From: Hepsetus odoe
Taxonomy: Eukaryota; Chordata; Actinopteri; Characiformes; Hepsetidae
Direction: 5' to 3'
DNA: 64,000 nucleotides
NCBI GenBank assembly: GCA_017165825.1
Contig: CM029379.1
Span: 19,146,970 to 19,210,969, forward strand
Below are positions 1-12,183 of this stretch, in pieces (the first letter of the stretch is position 1; every line of letters begins with the position of its first letter). A model generated the notes under the pieces. It was not told where the DNA came from, made no database searches, and saw nothing but the letters and a program-made list of their open reading frames with translations. The position numbers were made by a program, and so were the translations under genes.

Positions 1-693
1 CATTATAGAATTACATAAGCAGCCCTGAAACATTTTTCCAGCGTGGATGGACAGTGTAGAATGAACAAAATGATCAAATGAACAAAAAGTCCTGCTGCCA
101 ATTCCACTGACTACCATTTATCAATGTGGAAATCTGTTGATAAAATGCTGACCAAAGCTTGAGAAAAATGATAAAGAAGCTACGCATAAACTTTTCGTAC
201 CAAAAAAAAATTGCACTGCAAATTAATTTTTAAAATTTTGAATCAAATCAGGTTTCTTTGTTTAAAATTTAGGCCACATACTGTAATCAACTTGGAAATG
301 GTCACTGAAAGAGATGTCAGTATTTACAGCTAGCACGTACACAGACCATTAAACAAAGGTCACAACAAAACATACGACGAACAATCACTGACAGCTCTGC
401 CTCGTGAAATGTGACAGTACTGTTAAGAAGGGGCACTTATTCATTAAAGGCAATGGTTCTATAAAGAAACAAATGTTCAAAAATACTTTTTGAAAGCTTA
501 ATGGTTCTTTACAGCAGTGGTCTCAAACAACCAGGCCGTAGACCAGTACAGGTCCGTGGATCATTTGGTACCTAATGTTATTGATTATTAGAGTCTAAAA
601 GACAATTTCTTTTTTAAAAAATGCTTGTCTAGGTCATGTGATAGGGTACATCATACAATAACCCCCAAGCAAGCAAAAATTAGTAAAAAGCAC
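1..693. other. Non-coding AT-rich DNA, no supported gene
   Basis: No exon-like ORF. At about 515 a stretch beginning CAGTGGTCTCAAAC followed by a purine-rich GGTCCGTGG resembles the end of a hAT/Charlie-type MITE, but I cannot find its partner end. Confidence 0.4.
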
Positions 694-752
694 TGTGTAC
701 TGTGCTGTGTACTCACAATGACAAAATAGTCACTTTCACTTCCACTTTTTAC
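694..752 (+). mobile_element. 3' end fragment of a type A tRNA-SINE
   Basis: The segment reads TGTGCTGTGTACTCACAATG, then a TCACTTTCACTT-like end. This is the 3' end seen on the fuller copies at 28231-28482 and 33800-34035. The tRNA head is missing. Confidence 0.5.
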
Positions 753-1057
753 AGAAACCTCCATATTTTACAGAAAGCCCCATAAAGCCCTACTATGGTT
801 CCAAGTCAAAGAACCTTAATTAATTTAACCTTAATTAAGAACCCTTTATGTTAAGAGCCTTTAAATAGGCTAATTTAGGACACTTTACTGTAGAGGTGGA
901 TAATAAAACTCAATTTCCCCTCCACTATAATATATGTGATATATGAAGTAATATTTCAGCCATGCTAAACAGCTGAGCTGAAATGATTCACAGGACAAAT
1001 GATTTGGAGCTGACATGAACCACAGGACAAATTTGAAATCGGAAAATCAGGAAGAAG

Positions 1058-2250
1058 GAACTGACCATGTCCATAAACCTCTTCTTTGGTCTTCCTCTTT
1101 CCTGGCAGCTCCATCTTCAACATCCTCTTCCAATATAATCCTCATCTCTCCTCTGGACATGTCTAAACCAACACAATCTTGCTTCTCTAACTTTGTCTCC
1201 AAAACATCTAACCTGAGCTGTCCCTCTAATATACTCATTTCTAACCCTGTCCGTCTGAATTAAAAATGACAGTCTGTCATTGTGATACACAGCACAGCAC
1301 ACAGTGAGCCTCAACAAAATGACATCTCTGCATTTCACTCATACACTCACACACGTGCAGCAGGGGGCAACTATTTAAAACGCCCGGGGAGTCGTGACAG
1401 GGACAGTACCTTGCTCAAGGTTACCTCAGGGCATCTTATTGACTGGGATTCTTTGTATCTTTAATTCTTAACACCCCCAGCTCCACCTGCTGTCTTGTCA
1501 TCAGTGTTACCATCTCCAATTCGTATAACATAGCTGGTTTCTTTACTGTTCTGTAAACCTTCCCTTTCAATCTCTCTTACCTTTGTCACCCTGAATCCTA
1601 ACCACTCCACCATTCTCCCTTTCGTTCACACTCATGCCTTCTATTTTTGTCCTATTCACTTACATTCCTGTCCTCTCTAGAGCATATCTCCATCTCGCCA
1701 GGGTCTCCTCATGCTGATCCCTACTCTCGCTACAGATAACAGCATCATCAGCAAACATCATGGTTACTCTTGCATGGCCATGGCCACTTCCGGGTTCCCC
1801 CACCAGGTTTCCTTATCCTCCTTCTTCTGTCCAGATGTCACTCCAAGTACCTTTCCAGCTGTCTTTCTTAACACTTTTGCAGTAGTTGTCCAGCAATCTG
1901 GTAACTCTTCACCTCCTCCCAATGCCAATCTTAATTCTTGCTTGAATTCCACCCCGCAGTCTTCATGCCTCAGTTTCCACCACTTGATCCTTGACTCCAT
2001 CATCACTTTCCTCCTCTTCATGACCTCCAAGGTCATCCTACAGACTGCCATCCTATGCTTGTTAGCTACACTCTCCCCTGTCACTACTTTGCAGTCTTCA
2101 ATCTCCTTCACATTGACCTTCCTGCAAAGGATAAAATCCACCTGTGTGCATCTTCCTCCACTCTTATACGTCACCCTGTGCTCCCCCCTCTTCTTAAAAC
2201 TGTTCTCTTCACCAGCATGTCCAACAAAGTCTGTCACAAACCTCTTACCA
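1058..2250 (-). mobile_element. RTE-like LINE, 5'-truncated and internally deleted, split by a SINE
   Basis: The minus strand encodes pieces of a non-LTR retrotransposon ORF2. At 2250-1764 it reads the end of the endonuclease and the linker (SFKKRGEH..., GGRCTQVDFILCRK, KEDKETWW). At 1766-1708 it jumps to the reverse transcriptase catalytic segment MMFADDAVICSESRDQ. Then come VNERE and VYRTVKKPAMLYELEM (about 1640-1480), and at 1263-1058 the C-terminal RNEYIRGTAQV and the DEDYIG region. Most RT fingers and palm sequence is absent and frameshifts occur, so the copy is dead. A SINE at about 1262-1455 interrupts it. The family resembles the RTE group whose fish copies are often annotated 'craniofacial development protein 2-like'. 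Confidence 0.85.
1262..1455 (-). mobile_element. Type A tRNA-SINE inserted in a LINE
   Basis: Reverse orientation. It starts with the SINE 3' end (CATTGTGATACACAGCACAG) and continues through the body (GGGACAGTACCTTGCTCAAG) towards a decayed tRNA head. It sits between two parts of the same LINE ORF2, so it is younger than that LINE. I could not settle a target-site duplication. Confidence 0.75.
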
Positions 2251-3012
2251 ATAGCTGTATTTTATGTCTTCACTACAATTATTGTAATAAAATAATATGT
2301 ATAATTTGTATTCAATATTACAATACCCATGTATTAAGGCTCTGCAGCAGAGTGTACTGGTACAATACAGATGTTTAATCCAGATCTCAGATCTCTGAAA
2401 CCTAAAATATATCTTACTATTTTAAAAAGAATCACATTTTCTAAGGAAAAGAAGTAATATGAGGCATCTAACAAGCTGTGAAATTGCACAAGTAGCTGGG
2501 CAATAAATTGCAGGCTTGCGAGTCATAGAGGCAGCAAAAAAAAAAAAGGCAGGGGAGACAGAATCCATAATGATGACAGCATGTTTCAAATAAGAAAAAA
2601 GTGCCTCGGGCAGAAGGTACAGCAGTTGAAAGCTAAAGCTCACTGACAGGAATATATAGAAATTTACCAAGGAAAAACTGCTAAAAATACCTCTTGCTCC
2701 CCTAAAAATAAACACAAAACTCTAGATAGGCCTCCCCAAACCAATATTGTGCTTTTACAGCTTCACAATGTTTACAGCTTCACCGATATTTTAAAAGAGC
2801 TACCATTTGAGAACAGCTTAAAAACAACAAAAACAGTGAACTAAAAAGACAAATCACACAGATGTTTGTCGCCTTATTTATTGCATATTATTTATTGCAA
2901 GCCAGAACAAGCCTTCAAGGCTTGCTTGTACCTGTTCAGCTGTTCAACTGTTCAACACAGGGAGTCTGCAAACTATGACCATTCAGTGTTGGCTTAAGTC
3001 TGGATCATAAAT
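2251..3012. other. Non-coding, nothing recognised
   Basis: AT-rich DNA with short A runs (around 2535-2548). ORFs here lack family motifs and look like chance. Confidence 0.5.
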
Positions 3013-3248
3013 AGTGAAACGTGACTATTCTCATCATTGCAAGGTCACAGCACAGCCCAACAAAATCAGACCTTTGCATTTAACCCATGCACACAAACAC
3101 TGTGCAGCTATGAAAGCACCTGGGGAGCAGTGATGGGGACTGTACATTGCACAAGGGTACCTCAGGGTAACCTACTGGTAAGGGGTTTGAACCCACAACC
3201 TTCCAATCCTGTGGCCAACTGCCTAACCACTAGACCATCGCTGCCCAT
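3013..3248 (-). mobile_element. Type A tRNA-SINE, near full length
   Basis: On the minus strand the element begins with a tRNA-like head (GGGCAGCGATGGTCTAGTGG) with a B-box-like GGGTTCAAACC. It continues through TACCCTTGTGCAATGTACAG and the GTGATGGG-type body to a GTGAC/TTTCAC-like end at about 3013. Its layout matches the copies at 28231 and 33226. Confidence 0.8.
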
Positions 3249-4646
3249 GTGAAATGTGAAAACTATGATGTATTTATGGCTTCCAGAAGATCAAGAATGA
3301 CAGTTTCCAATCATGAAACTGGTCCTGCCCACTGGTCATCCAAATATTATGATTCATAAAATAATTATGTTGGTGGTTACATGGAAGGCCTTCAACCCAG
3401 ATTTCACTTTACTCCTCTGTTTTAAATACAAAATTATTCAGTTTGTCTTTCTTTTTTTCATCAAAGATTTAATTTCACAATAATTAAGCCACTTTAATTT
3501 TCTCTGAGTGTACTTGGTCTGAAAAAACAAAACAAAAAACTTGTTTCGTGGCAAAACTTTCATTAGGTTATTAGGTTCGTTGGATTCATTAGGTTAGGTT
3601 CATGGGACTTCTTCTAAGAATCTAATCTAATATCTGTCTTATATATGCATGAGAGTTTACTAAAAAGGAATATGTTTATTCACATTGTGCGACATCCCCA
3701 AGCCCATAATGAATAGGATTAGGTGGTTTAGATGCAGTGGAGGCCCAGCTCCTGCAAATGCCAAAAATCATCATGTGCTCTTAATCCGTAAGATGTACCA
3801 TGACTGCATTTTCATTTTAACATCTCAGATTTCTGCAGGGGCAGATTCTGGAAAAAGAAACATTTTAACCTCAAATATTACTGGACACCTTAAAGGACAG
3901 TAATCTGAGTCAGAACTGTCTGTGGTATAAAAAGAAAACACATTTTAAACTGTAATGGTGGGAGAAAGCATTCCAGTCTACTTAAATTAACTGAAAATCT
4001 AATTCAGTAAACCACCCAGAATGAGACATAGCTACGTATGATATTATTACTAACATTAATAAAGTCTGCCAACGTATGTTCAATTCCACACAATTTAATA
4101 TTTTATATAAAAAAACTACAAATATGCCATTTCCTGATCAAAACTATGGTAAATTCAAGTAAATTAAACAATAAGCTTCCAGAAATTACAGAATAAATGA
4201 TCGAAAATGGGTTTATGAAACAATTATCCACCAGATTAAGCTTTGATACGCAGTTCAGTTCTTGTTTACGTGTGAAAGTGAAGTGAAACCCAGTGCAGAA
4301 AGTTCAAATACTCTGATTTTACATACTCTTGAACTCTTGAACCAGCTAGAATCCCTTTTATTCCTGGTCAAGATGATGTAGTAAGCAGCCCTGGCTAAAA
4401 ATAATTTCTAAAAATCAAGGAAACAAACATTACGGAACACTGAGAAAACATTCACTTACAATCAGACTAGTCGAGAATAACCTGCTCCTCAGCACGCAAG
4501 CCCACTCAGACAAATGTGAATTCCTCTTCTGTAGAAAAACACCATTGTAAAATGTTACAGTTAAGAACTGTATTAGTATTAAAAATGGCTTAGTCCAATT
4601 CTGTATTAACACCACTAACTAACTAACTACAATTATGTATTACTAC
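3249..4646. other. Non-coding, nothing recognised
   Basis: AT-rich DNA with no exon-like ORF or recognised repeat. A short TTAGGTTCGTTGGATTCATT-type local repeat lies near 3570-3602. Confidence 0.5.
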
Positions 4647-4847
4647 ATTTACATTTACGGCATTTAGCAGACGCTCTTATCCAGAGCGACTTACAGGTCC
4701 TAATTACAGGGACAGTCCCCCTGGAGCAACTCAGGGTTAAGGGTCTTGCTCAGGGACCCAGTGGTGGTAGTGCTAGAGGTGGGATTCGAACCAGGCACCT
4801 CTTGACCAAGAGGCAAGTACCCTACCACTAGACCACCGCCACCCTAC
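4647..4847 (-). mobile_element. Type C tRNA-SINE, full length, with possible 8-bp TSD
   Basis: On the minus strand: a tRNA-like head (GGCGGTGGTCTAGTGGTAGG, B box GGTTCGAATCC), then a body around CTGAGTTGCTCC and GGACTGTCCCTGTAATTAGG, and a tail GAGCGTCTGCTAAATGCC ending in a TAAATGTAAATGT-like run. TTACTACA occurs at 4639-4646 and again at 4848-4855 and may be the target-site duplication. Confidence 0.85.
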
Positions 4848-5030
4848 TTACTACAATCTGTATTGCTGCAGTAAATAGTTAACTTCTATATCAAAACTAC
4901 AAATGCATTAGTTCTGAATTACATACTGTTATAACAATGTTATAGTAATTTTCTTTATGACTACTGGTAAATACAGCAGCTAAAATGCTATTACAATAAA
5001 AATTTTATTGAAGCTAAAATATATATTATA

Positions 5031-5042
5031 CACACAGACACA

Positions 5043-5136
<94 letters not shown>
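5031..5136. repeat. (CA)n-(TA)n compound microsatellite
   Basis: Roughly 60 bp of CA repeats with early CAGA interruptions pass directly into about 46 bp of TA repeats. ORFs across it are repeat artefacts. Confidence 0.97.
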
Positions 5137-5139
<3 letters not shown>

Positions 5140-5918
5140 GAAAAAACATTCTTTTGTAAACCTGGGGACACTTGGTGCCTTTGAGCGGCTGCATGCCATC
5201 ATACATACACACACTTGGCCAACAAATGTTCAGAAAGTGAAGGACCCCTTCCAAGAAGACCATCTTGCAAATGGAATGAGCTGCCAGAACACAGAAACTA
5301 AATCATGATGATGCTCTGAGTAATGCAATTGAAAGAGTGCAACCAAGTACACGAGTGCAGAGAAAGACCTTCCCTCAAGTAAAGGATCCAGGTTGATGAA
5401 TGAAATCACTGCATTTGTATTTCTTTGTCTTTTTTTGCTCCCAAAAGATGACTCATAATGCTCTCAGCCTCGCAGGCATTTGAGTTGACATTTTACCCAC
5501 TTAGTATGAAACAGGGCTTTAGAGGGTGTGAGGCGTTCCATTTGAGCGCAAAGAAATTATATGTAATTATTACATTTTCAGTCTTTAGAGACGAATGCAG
5601 AGTGCAGAATAATCCATGCCATTGTTAATTAGAGCTACTTAATTAGGTTGTACAATGATGAACCAGCTCACTTAAACCTACTCATGGGTGTTAACCCCTG
5701 ATGAATCAGAGTGCACACAGTTATCCTTTCTGAGCCGACAAAAGGCTCTCAATCCACACTCATATCAATACATTACTCAATTGTGAGTGATTTCATGTCG
5801 ATGATGTTTGCTGAATCGTGTGCTGAGGATTAACTGTGGAAATAAGACATTGAGGCTGGAGCACTTTTAGCAAGAACCCTCATTAATGGACTCCAGATGA
5901 CCAACCAACACATCACTG

Positions 5919-5965
<47 letters not shown>

Positions 5966-7650
5966 TGACTAATGAATTAAAAAGACGGTAAAAGTAAATA
6001 AAATCTGTTTTTATTTTTAAATAAGAAGGGAAAATGCGTAACACATTCATTCTTTATCTTTATCTGGTAACAGTCAGCTTCATATTCATGGAAATGTCTC
6101 TTGGCTTTTAATAACAAAAAACTTATCTAAGGAGAACAAAGGAAAAATAAAGATTTCTTGCATGATTACTTATTTGATTATTTAAGCCAACAGCCTGTTC
6201 ACAGATTATTTTCAGAACAGTAAGAAATAATTACATTATTCTTATTTCCTGTGACATTATTCTTTTGTTATCATCCATGATGACTGTGATGTCAAAGGGT
6301 AAGTGGCTAATAATCAGCCGGGAGCTTGTGAAATGGGTCAAGCTTAGAGGCATGACCTTTCAGTGAATCCACCCAAATCCCTTCGTATAACACACCTTTA
6401 AATCACTTGTCCTTTGTTCACTAATGTGCAGTGACGGGCTGGAGATCCAAAGCTCTTATTTCCCTTTTTCTGACATGTCTACTCGTAATTCTTTTATCTG
6501 GATTTCTACATTCTTGTTGTCTGTGCTGGGTATGAAGGATTAAATATTTTATTTTATTTTGGAATTTTAGGTCAGGCATATCTAAAACAAGACTTCATAC
6601 ACCATCTGCAGGGTGTAATAAGGAAGCAGCAGACCACCCTGCATCTGCATGAGCTTTGGGGGAGCCCCAGACAGAAGCAATCCAAAAGTGGGGCAGCCAC
6701 AAAACATATACATCCAGCCACACTCTGCAGTCGTCAGCTAACACTAACCACAGTCGAGAAAAAAAGGGAAGGATTACATGCAGTTAGGAGCAATGAGGCA
6801 CACTTGGGTTTTGCTTATTTTGTCACTGCTTTTCTTCACGGTAAGTTCCTGCAGTAAGGGGGATTTTAAAGGAGATATTCTCCCTCCTGGCCTCAAAATG
6901 ATGTATGGATTGTGATGATCTCAGCGTCAAAATATTTCACATAAAATAGCATTCAGCAGAGAGCAGACTTAAAGGAGTCTCCAAAAGCAAGCAGCTCCAA
7001 AGGTCTTTTCCAAAACAAAAATGATGGCTTTCTTGCCATAGACTTATTTTCTTCTTCTTCTCAAATCACTTTTACAGATATAAATAGAAGACGAATGTAT
7101 TATTCCAATCAAGTTTCATTACTATACTACGTTGTCATTAAACACGCAAAGACCAAGGGAAGGGAAAAATGAATCCAGCAATAAAGTAATCACTTTTCCA
7201 ACTCAAACATTGCTAAAAAAGACAGCTGACAAAAGAAGTTCATCACTCACAACTAAAGTGATGAATCTACCTGATCTACCTCGCCCAGGAGCCCCAATAA
7301 TGAAATGAAAAGTTTGTTTCGTTTTCTATCTAAATTTACTTCAATTATATAATTTTATATTATATGAACCACAAAGGCATTTTTCAAACCATTTTTTACC
7401 CACATTTACCAAGTATGCCAATAAATATTGAGCTGACTATTTAATTTTGGGTTTTTTTTCCTGGTTTTGAAAAATTAATATGTTGTCCTTAATAACCCTT
7501 CTGACAGGAAATGAAATAAATGAAAAAGTGCTCTCTGAGTTTTGCACAGTAGTGTAATTGCACTTTGTAGGTTTACAAATTAGCCTTTCTTTTCTGCACA
7601 ATTTATCAGCACCCCCTCCAACCACATACATACACCAGAAAATAAACAGT
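5137..7650. other. Non-coding stretch; possible conserved block near 5440-5800
   Basis: No gene seen. An (AATC)n tract lies at 5919-5965. The segment 5440-5800 is rich in homeodomain-like TAATTA cores (for example TTAATTAGAGCTACTTAATT) and looks like single-copy DNA. That is compositional only; conservation was not tested. Confidence 0.4.
5919..5965. repeat. (AATC)n microsatellite
   Basis: About eleven perfect AATC units, ending in CAATTGAC. Confidence 0.95.
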
Positions 7651-7819
7651 ACATTTACATTTATGGCATTTAGCAGACGCTCTTTTCCAGAGCGACTTCC
7701 ATGTCCTAATTACAGGGACAGTCTTGCTGGAGCAACTCAGGGTTAATGGTCTTGCTCAGGGACCCAGTGGTGGAAGTGCCACAGGTGGGAAGTACCCTAC
7801 CACTAGACCACCGCCACCC
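7651..7819 (-). mobile_element. Type C tRNA-SINE with deleted B-box region
   Basis: Same family as 4647-4847: tail TTTAGCAGACGCTCTTTTCC at left, head CCACTAGACCACCGCC at right. The part that should hold the B box is missing (GGTGGGAAGTACCC joins the body directly to the head), so it is an internally deleted copy. Confidence 0.85.
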
Positions 7820-10800
7820 CTACATAACATCAGTATCAATATCTGACATTTCTTTTTGAGAACACATACAAAGGCATTAATTTATGAATTTAATTACTCA
7901 AGGAAAAGGGACCACTGTACGACCACCACTGAGCAGTTACAGATCTATGTTATATCATTCTTAGCCCAGTGGTGACAAAAACAAAGAGGCTTGCTATTTT
8001 AATGCATTCGTAGTACACAATATCTCTACAAATACAGTTTCTTTTAACAGTGTTTGCTTGCAAAATATGAATAAATCTACAGCAGCATGAAATGTAACCC
8101 ATCTGACATGATTTTTGACAAAAAAAAAAAGGAATTAATCAACTGTAAAATCTGTTAAGCTTACTGTTGAGGCATTTGGTTCCTGCTGATTCATTGATTA
8201 ATGACCTGAATATCATGTTCCGACTAATAACATCATAACCACAGCAGGCCTCCAGGGAGAATTTGTAAACCCTGATATGTTCACCAGCAATAATGTGGTC
8301 AGAGTAGCACGCACCAGGCAATTTACTTATTCAGCAATACCAAACAGAATTACCACCACATGGATACCAAAGCATGTGTACATTGTAAGATCAAAGCTGA
8401 GGTCTGTTATATATGAGATATCCCATCTTTATAGAAGTCATTTGGGAGCCCATTTACTGCCACACCCTTGGTAATTCAGCTTTTAGCTACCAGCATGAGT
8501 CTGATTTATTGAAAGTGTTATTTGTCAGATCTAAAACAGCACAGCAGAAAGAGCAATGAAATATATCAGCCTGACAGGAATACAAGTCATTTGGTCTGAA
8601 AGAGAGCAATACTCCAAATCCCTGTCTGTAATGCAAAAACATCCCTGACTGGTCTAAAACACAGCAAGGGCAATTCTAATCATCTTTAACAAAAGGAAAT
8701 AAGGAAAACTGGTCATAAGATGCTGTTTTTGTCGTTTCAGAATGAGCATTATGTAATAGCGATAATTACCGGGCATCAATTCCAATGAATTTTCAGGTCA
8801 GATCAAATGTTCAAAACATTTGAAATGATCAAATGATCAAACTGTGATTCCAGTGAGAGATGGAGAATATTTCTTTTTTCATTGTATTGTTTTAACTGTC
8901 CTTCCCTTTCAGTTTGGTTTAGCTCAAGCTCAATTTAAGTAGATGTAGGGGAAAGAGTGTCATCATATATGTAGTCTTCAGCAGCAGAACATGTCTGTTA
9001 TTGCAGTCCAGTGCAATTTCCTTTTCAGACAAAATAAAAAGCTTTAGCATGCATGTACCATAGCTGTAATATTAGATGTGTGACCTGAAAATAGTAGAAA
9101 ACTACTTTATTTTTTTTTTATCCTTCGGTCGAGTGCCTAGGTCAGGTTTAAAATCTGCCTTATAGTCCCCTCCTTCTTTTGTTCTGCCTGTAGTCACTTG
9201 TATAGTGCACCCTTGTTGCTCCACGATCCTCTAACATAACGATATTTCTGAACTGATTTTTGCACACAAGAGATGGATGTGTCAGAAGTATTGAGTATAG
9301 TTTTTGAAGAATTAAACAAAAATGAATAAACTGAAACCAAAATTAAATCTAAGAGCTTTTTTTCAGCTTGTATTTTGCTTACATAGAATGATAACTGTCA
9401 CCATTTACTGCAGTTGTAAGCTAATTTTAAGATTAAAACATAATTTTGAGTTGGTGGGATTTATACAGAGTTGCATCACATTGGCTACTAAGGCTTCTGT
9501 GTGACAATCCAGTTGCTACAGAGCATTTACTTTGAATTTTGGGTGGCTTAGATCGTAGCCTGCTTTCTACTACAATTCATGCATATGTAGTTTGATGTTA
9601 TTCTCCGAAGAAGGGAGAGGTGCTGCCATACCTTAATATTGGCACGGTCTAGGAAGTGAACATTTATAATTGAGACTTTTAAAAGATTGTGTGCTAAAAT
9701 TTATGTTCCAGTTTTTAACCCAGTCCTAAATCTGTAACATACTGTACATATTCTCAAAATTCAAGAAATTAGCAGAAAACCTGATGATGTGAAAGTCTGA
9801 AAGCTGCAAGGTAATTAACATCATGAAACAGATATAACGGGCAATATACATTTCTTGAGATTCTTATATACTTTTAATATTGTTCACTGCTCACATGGTA
9901 CATTAATGAGCTGCTGTGGTTTGTATGATGAAGCTCAGATGATCCTGTTTCACTATAACAGGCTGAATCTTAGTGGGAGAGTATCATGAGAAGTTTTCAT
10001 GAGAAATCTGCAGTGTAATTTATTAAAGCTTGTTAAACATTTTTCCATTTTGAATATATTTTGACTGATATAGAAAACATTTGTGTGCAAATAACCTTTA
10101 GCTTGACTTTTGTAATTCTTATTGTAACATTTAACAGCCAAATTAGTCAATGCTTACTTAGGGATTGGAATTAAGAGCTGGTTCCAGTTGCGAAGTTCAA
10201 AGTTGTGCGTTAAATCAGAACGTGAGATGTTTAATTTATTTTATGAATGGTGGCACAACTAATTAACAGCTACATAGATATGCTAATGAAAGACTAACAT
10301 GCAAAATGAAATACAGCAAAAAAACTGAATGACATACATTAACATAACATCACATTGCAAATGTACATAATTTGTCATAGAAAGCAAGCTGCTTTCTAAG
10401 CCACTTATAATTTATAAGCCATAGGCCATGAGAGTGGGCAAACTGTTGCCTCTTTTAACTCAAAGTCTGGGCCATCACTCTAAAGCCTGCCAGCCAATGT
10501 GGTGGAAGTCCATGTAAGACAAGGTTTTTCTTTTTGTTTTTTTTTTTTTACAAATCCAATTGAAAAGTTGAGAAAATGAAAGTCTATACAAACCTAATTC
10601 CATAAAAAGGGCATGTTAAAAACCGCCTGGTGGTGTGTCTCTACTGAGAGAACGGGTGCTGAAAGCCTCACAATGACTTGAAAAAAATGACACAATCAAT
10701 AGTGATGACAGTGATAAGCTTTGGTATTTAGCTGCCTTTGCAGACTGGCCCAGAACTGAACTGTGACCTTTTCTATTGGTCATTGATGGTGGAGAGTGGG

Positions 10801-11317
10801 TTTTTACCATTTGGGCATAGTTTTAAGGCTTAATCTTTCCTCTGAAATTTTAACTTAAAAAAATTTCTAGGCACTTTTAACTTAAGGTTCTCCATAAACA
10901 ACAGCTCAGGGTAGAGATTTCGGTTCAATGCTGGCAGATGAAGGCATAAATTGACATTCCAGATGCAGGATGATCATTTACAACGTACAAGAAATAATTA
11001 TAATGATTGCTTGATTAAATATGCACATTATCATAACCCAGGCTTGCATTCGTCACGCTGAAATGATGGATTTATGAAGTTAGGCTATATTACCAGGCTA
11101 ATGATTTATCAAAGCAGGTCAGAGAAGATAATTGTGTCTTATTGCATGCAAAGGGCTTTAAACATGCATACGTTTGAGGAAAAGGGAAGACACAGAAGAG
11201 CAGATATATTTTTATTTTGCAGTCAGTTTTAATGTAGTGGAAGTGATGGAGATGTCTAGAAATGGAATGTGAAACATTCTCAGATATTTTGTATTTCTTA
11301 GGAGCATTTCAGAGCAC

Positions 11318-11319
<2 letters not shown>
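7820..11319. other. Non-coding AT-rich DNA
   Basis: No exon-like ORF and no recognised repeat beyond short T and A runs (9110, 10540). The block at about 10970-11180 is a smooth single-copy-looking stretch with several TAATTAT and ATGCAAAG-like cores and is a possible regulatory element, unproven. Confidence 0.4.
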
Positions 11320-11351
<32 letters not shown>

Positions 11352-11369
11352 TGTGTGTGTGCGTGTGTG
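11320..11369. repeat. (GT)n microsatellite
   Basis: GT repeat with a GTTT and a GC interruption, followed by degenerate GTGT to about 11397. Confidence 0.95.
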
Positions 11370-11908
11370 CATGACTATGTGTTTGTGCATGTGTGTGAGA
11401 GTGAGTAAGAGACATGATTTCAGTTTTAAGATAAAATAATCATTATTCACAATCAGGTCTACATTTGCCACATCAAAAAAACTGATTGTGTCCCAGATGG
11501 AGTCCATCAGCAAAGACCTTTTTTATTTTTTATTTTGTGACCAATTGTTGATTTTTCAGAGCTGCAGCTGTTGGGCTAATGTTGTTAACAAACATAGGAC
11601 TCAAAAATCATTCAAATAGCCCAAATCATCATCATAATCCTCTTCCACATCCAACTGAAAAAGTTATGGTTGCCATAGAACTACATTTGGTATCTTTTCA
11701 GAAAATAGAAAAATTCATCCAAACCTCTATTGTAAGTTGATTCAACTGCATTTAAACGACTTTAATTTGAAGTAACCATGGACCATATTCCTTGGTCTAT
11801 CTGTAGGCATTTGAAGATTTACTAAGGGCATTCAGAAAGCAAAAATATTCAGATTAATAAATGTAGCTATATTTGCATGACCCTCTATTGTAACCCCTCT
11901 CCCACATA

Positions 11909-12110
11909 TTAGACCATTTCTGGGACTCATAAACAGTACAATGCTTAAGAGAGATCTCTTGTGCCACTGGCAAAAAAATATCCTAGCAATCACGACTCCA
12001 ATCTGTTTTGTGTCTGGTCAACTTCTAAACCGCTAGAGGTGCACAGTTTATCCCATTGGCAAATACCACAGTAATCATTTCTGTAGTCTCCTTTTCAAAC
12101 TGCTCTTTCA
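11909..12110. repeat. Unclassified dispersed repeat, copy 1
   Basis: Diverged sibling of 13397-13585. Shared landmarks in the same order are TTAGACCAT, ATGCTT, CTTGTGCCA-GGCAAAA, CAATCTGTTTTG and AAATACCACAGTAATCATTT. The family is not recognised. Confidence 0.55.
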
Positions 12111-12129
12111 CGTCTAAGGCCTTTAGGTT

Positions 12130-12145
12130 TGTGTGTGTATGTGTA

Positions 12146-12176
<31 letters not shown>

Positions 12177-12183
12177 GTGAGTG
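12130..12183. repeat. (GT)n microsatellite, imperfect
   Basis: GT repeat with regularly placed GTAT interruptions. Confidence 0.95.

Noticed and set aside
515..600. hAT/Charlie MITE
   Set aside because: Only one end resembles CAGTGGTTCTCAAAC; no partner end or 8-bp duplication was found.
1711..2295. 194-codon plus-strand ORF as a gene
   Set aside because: It is antisense to a LINE ORF2 fragment whose motifs (FADD, QVDFILCRK) lie on the minus strand.
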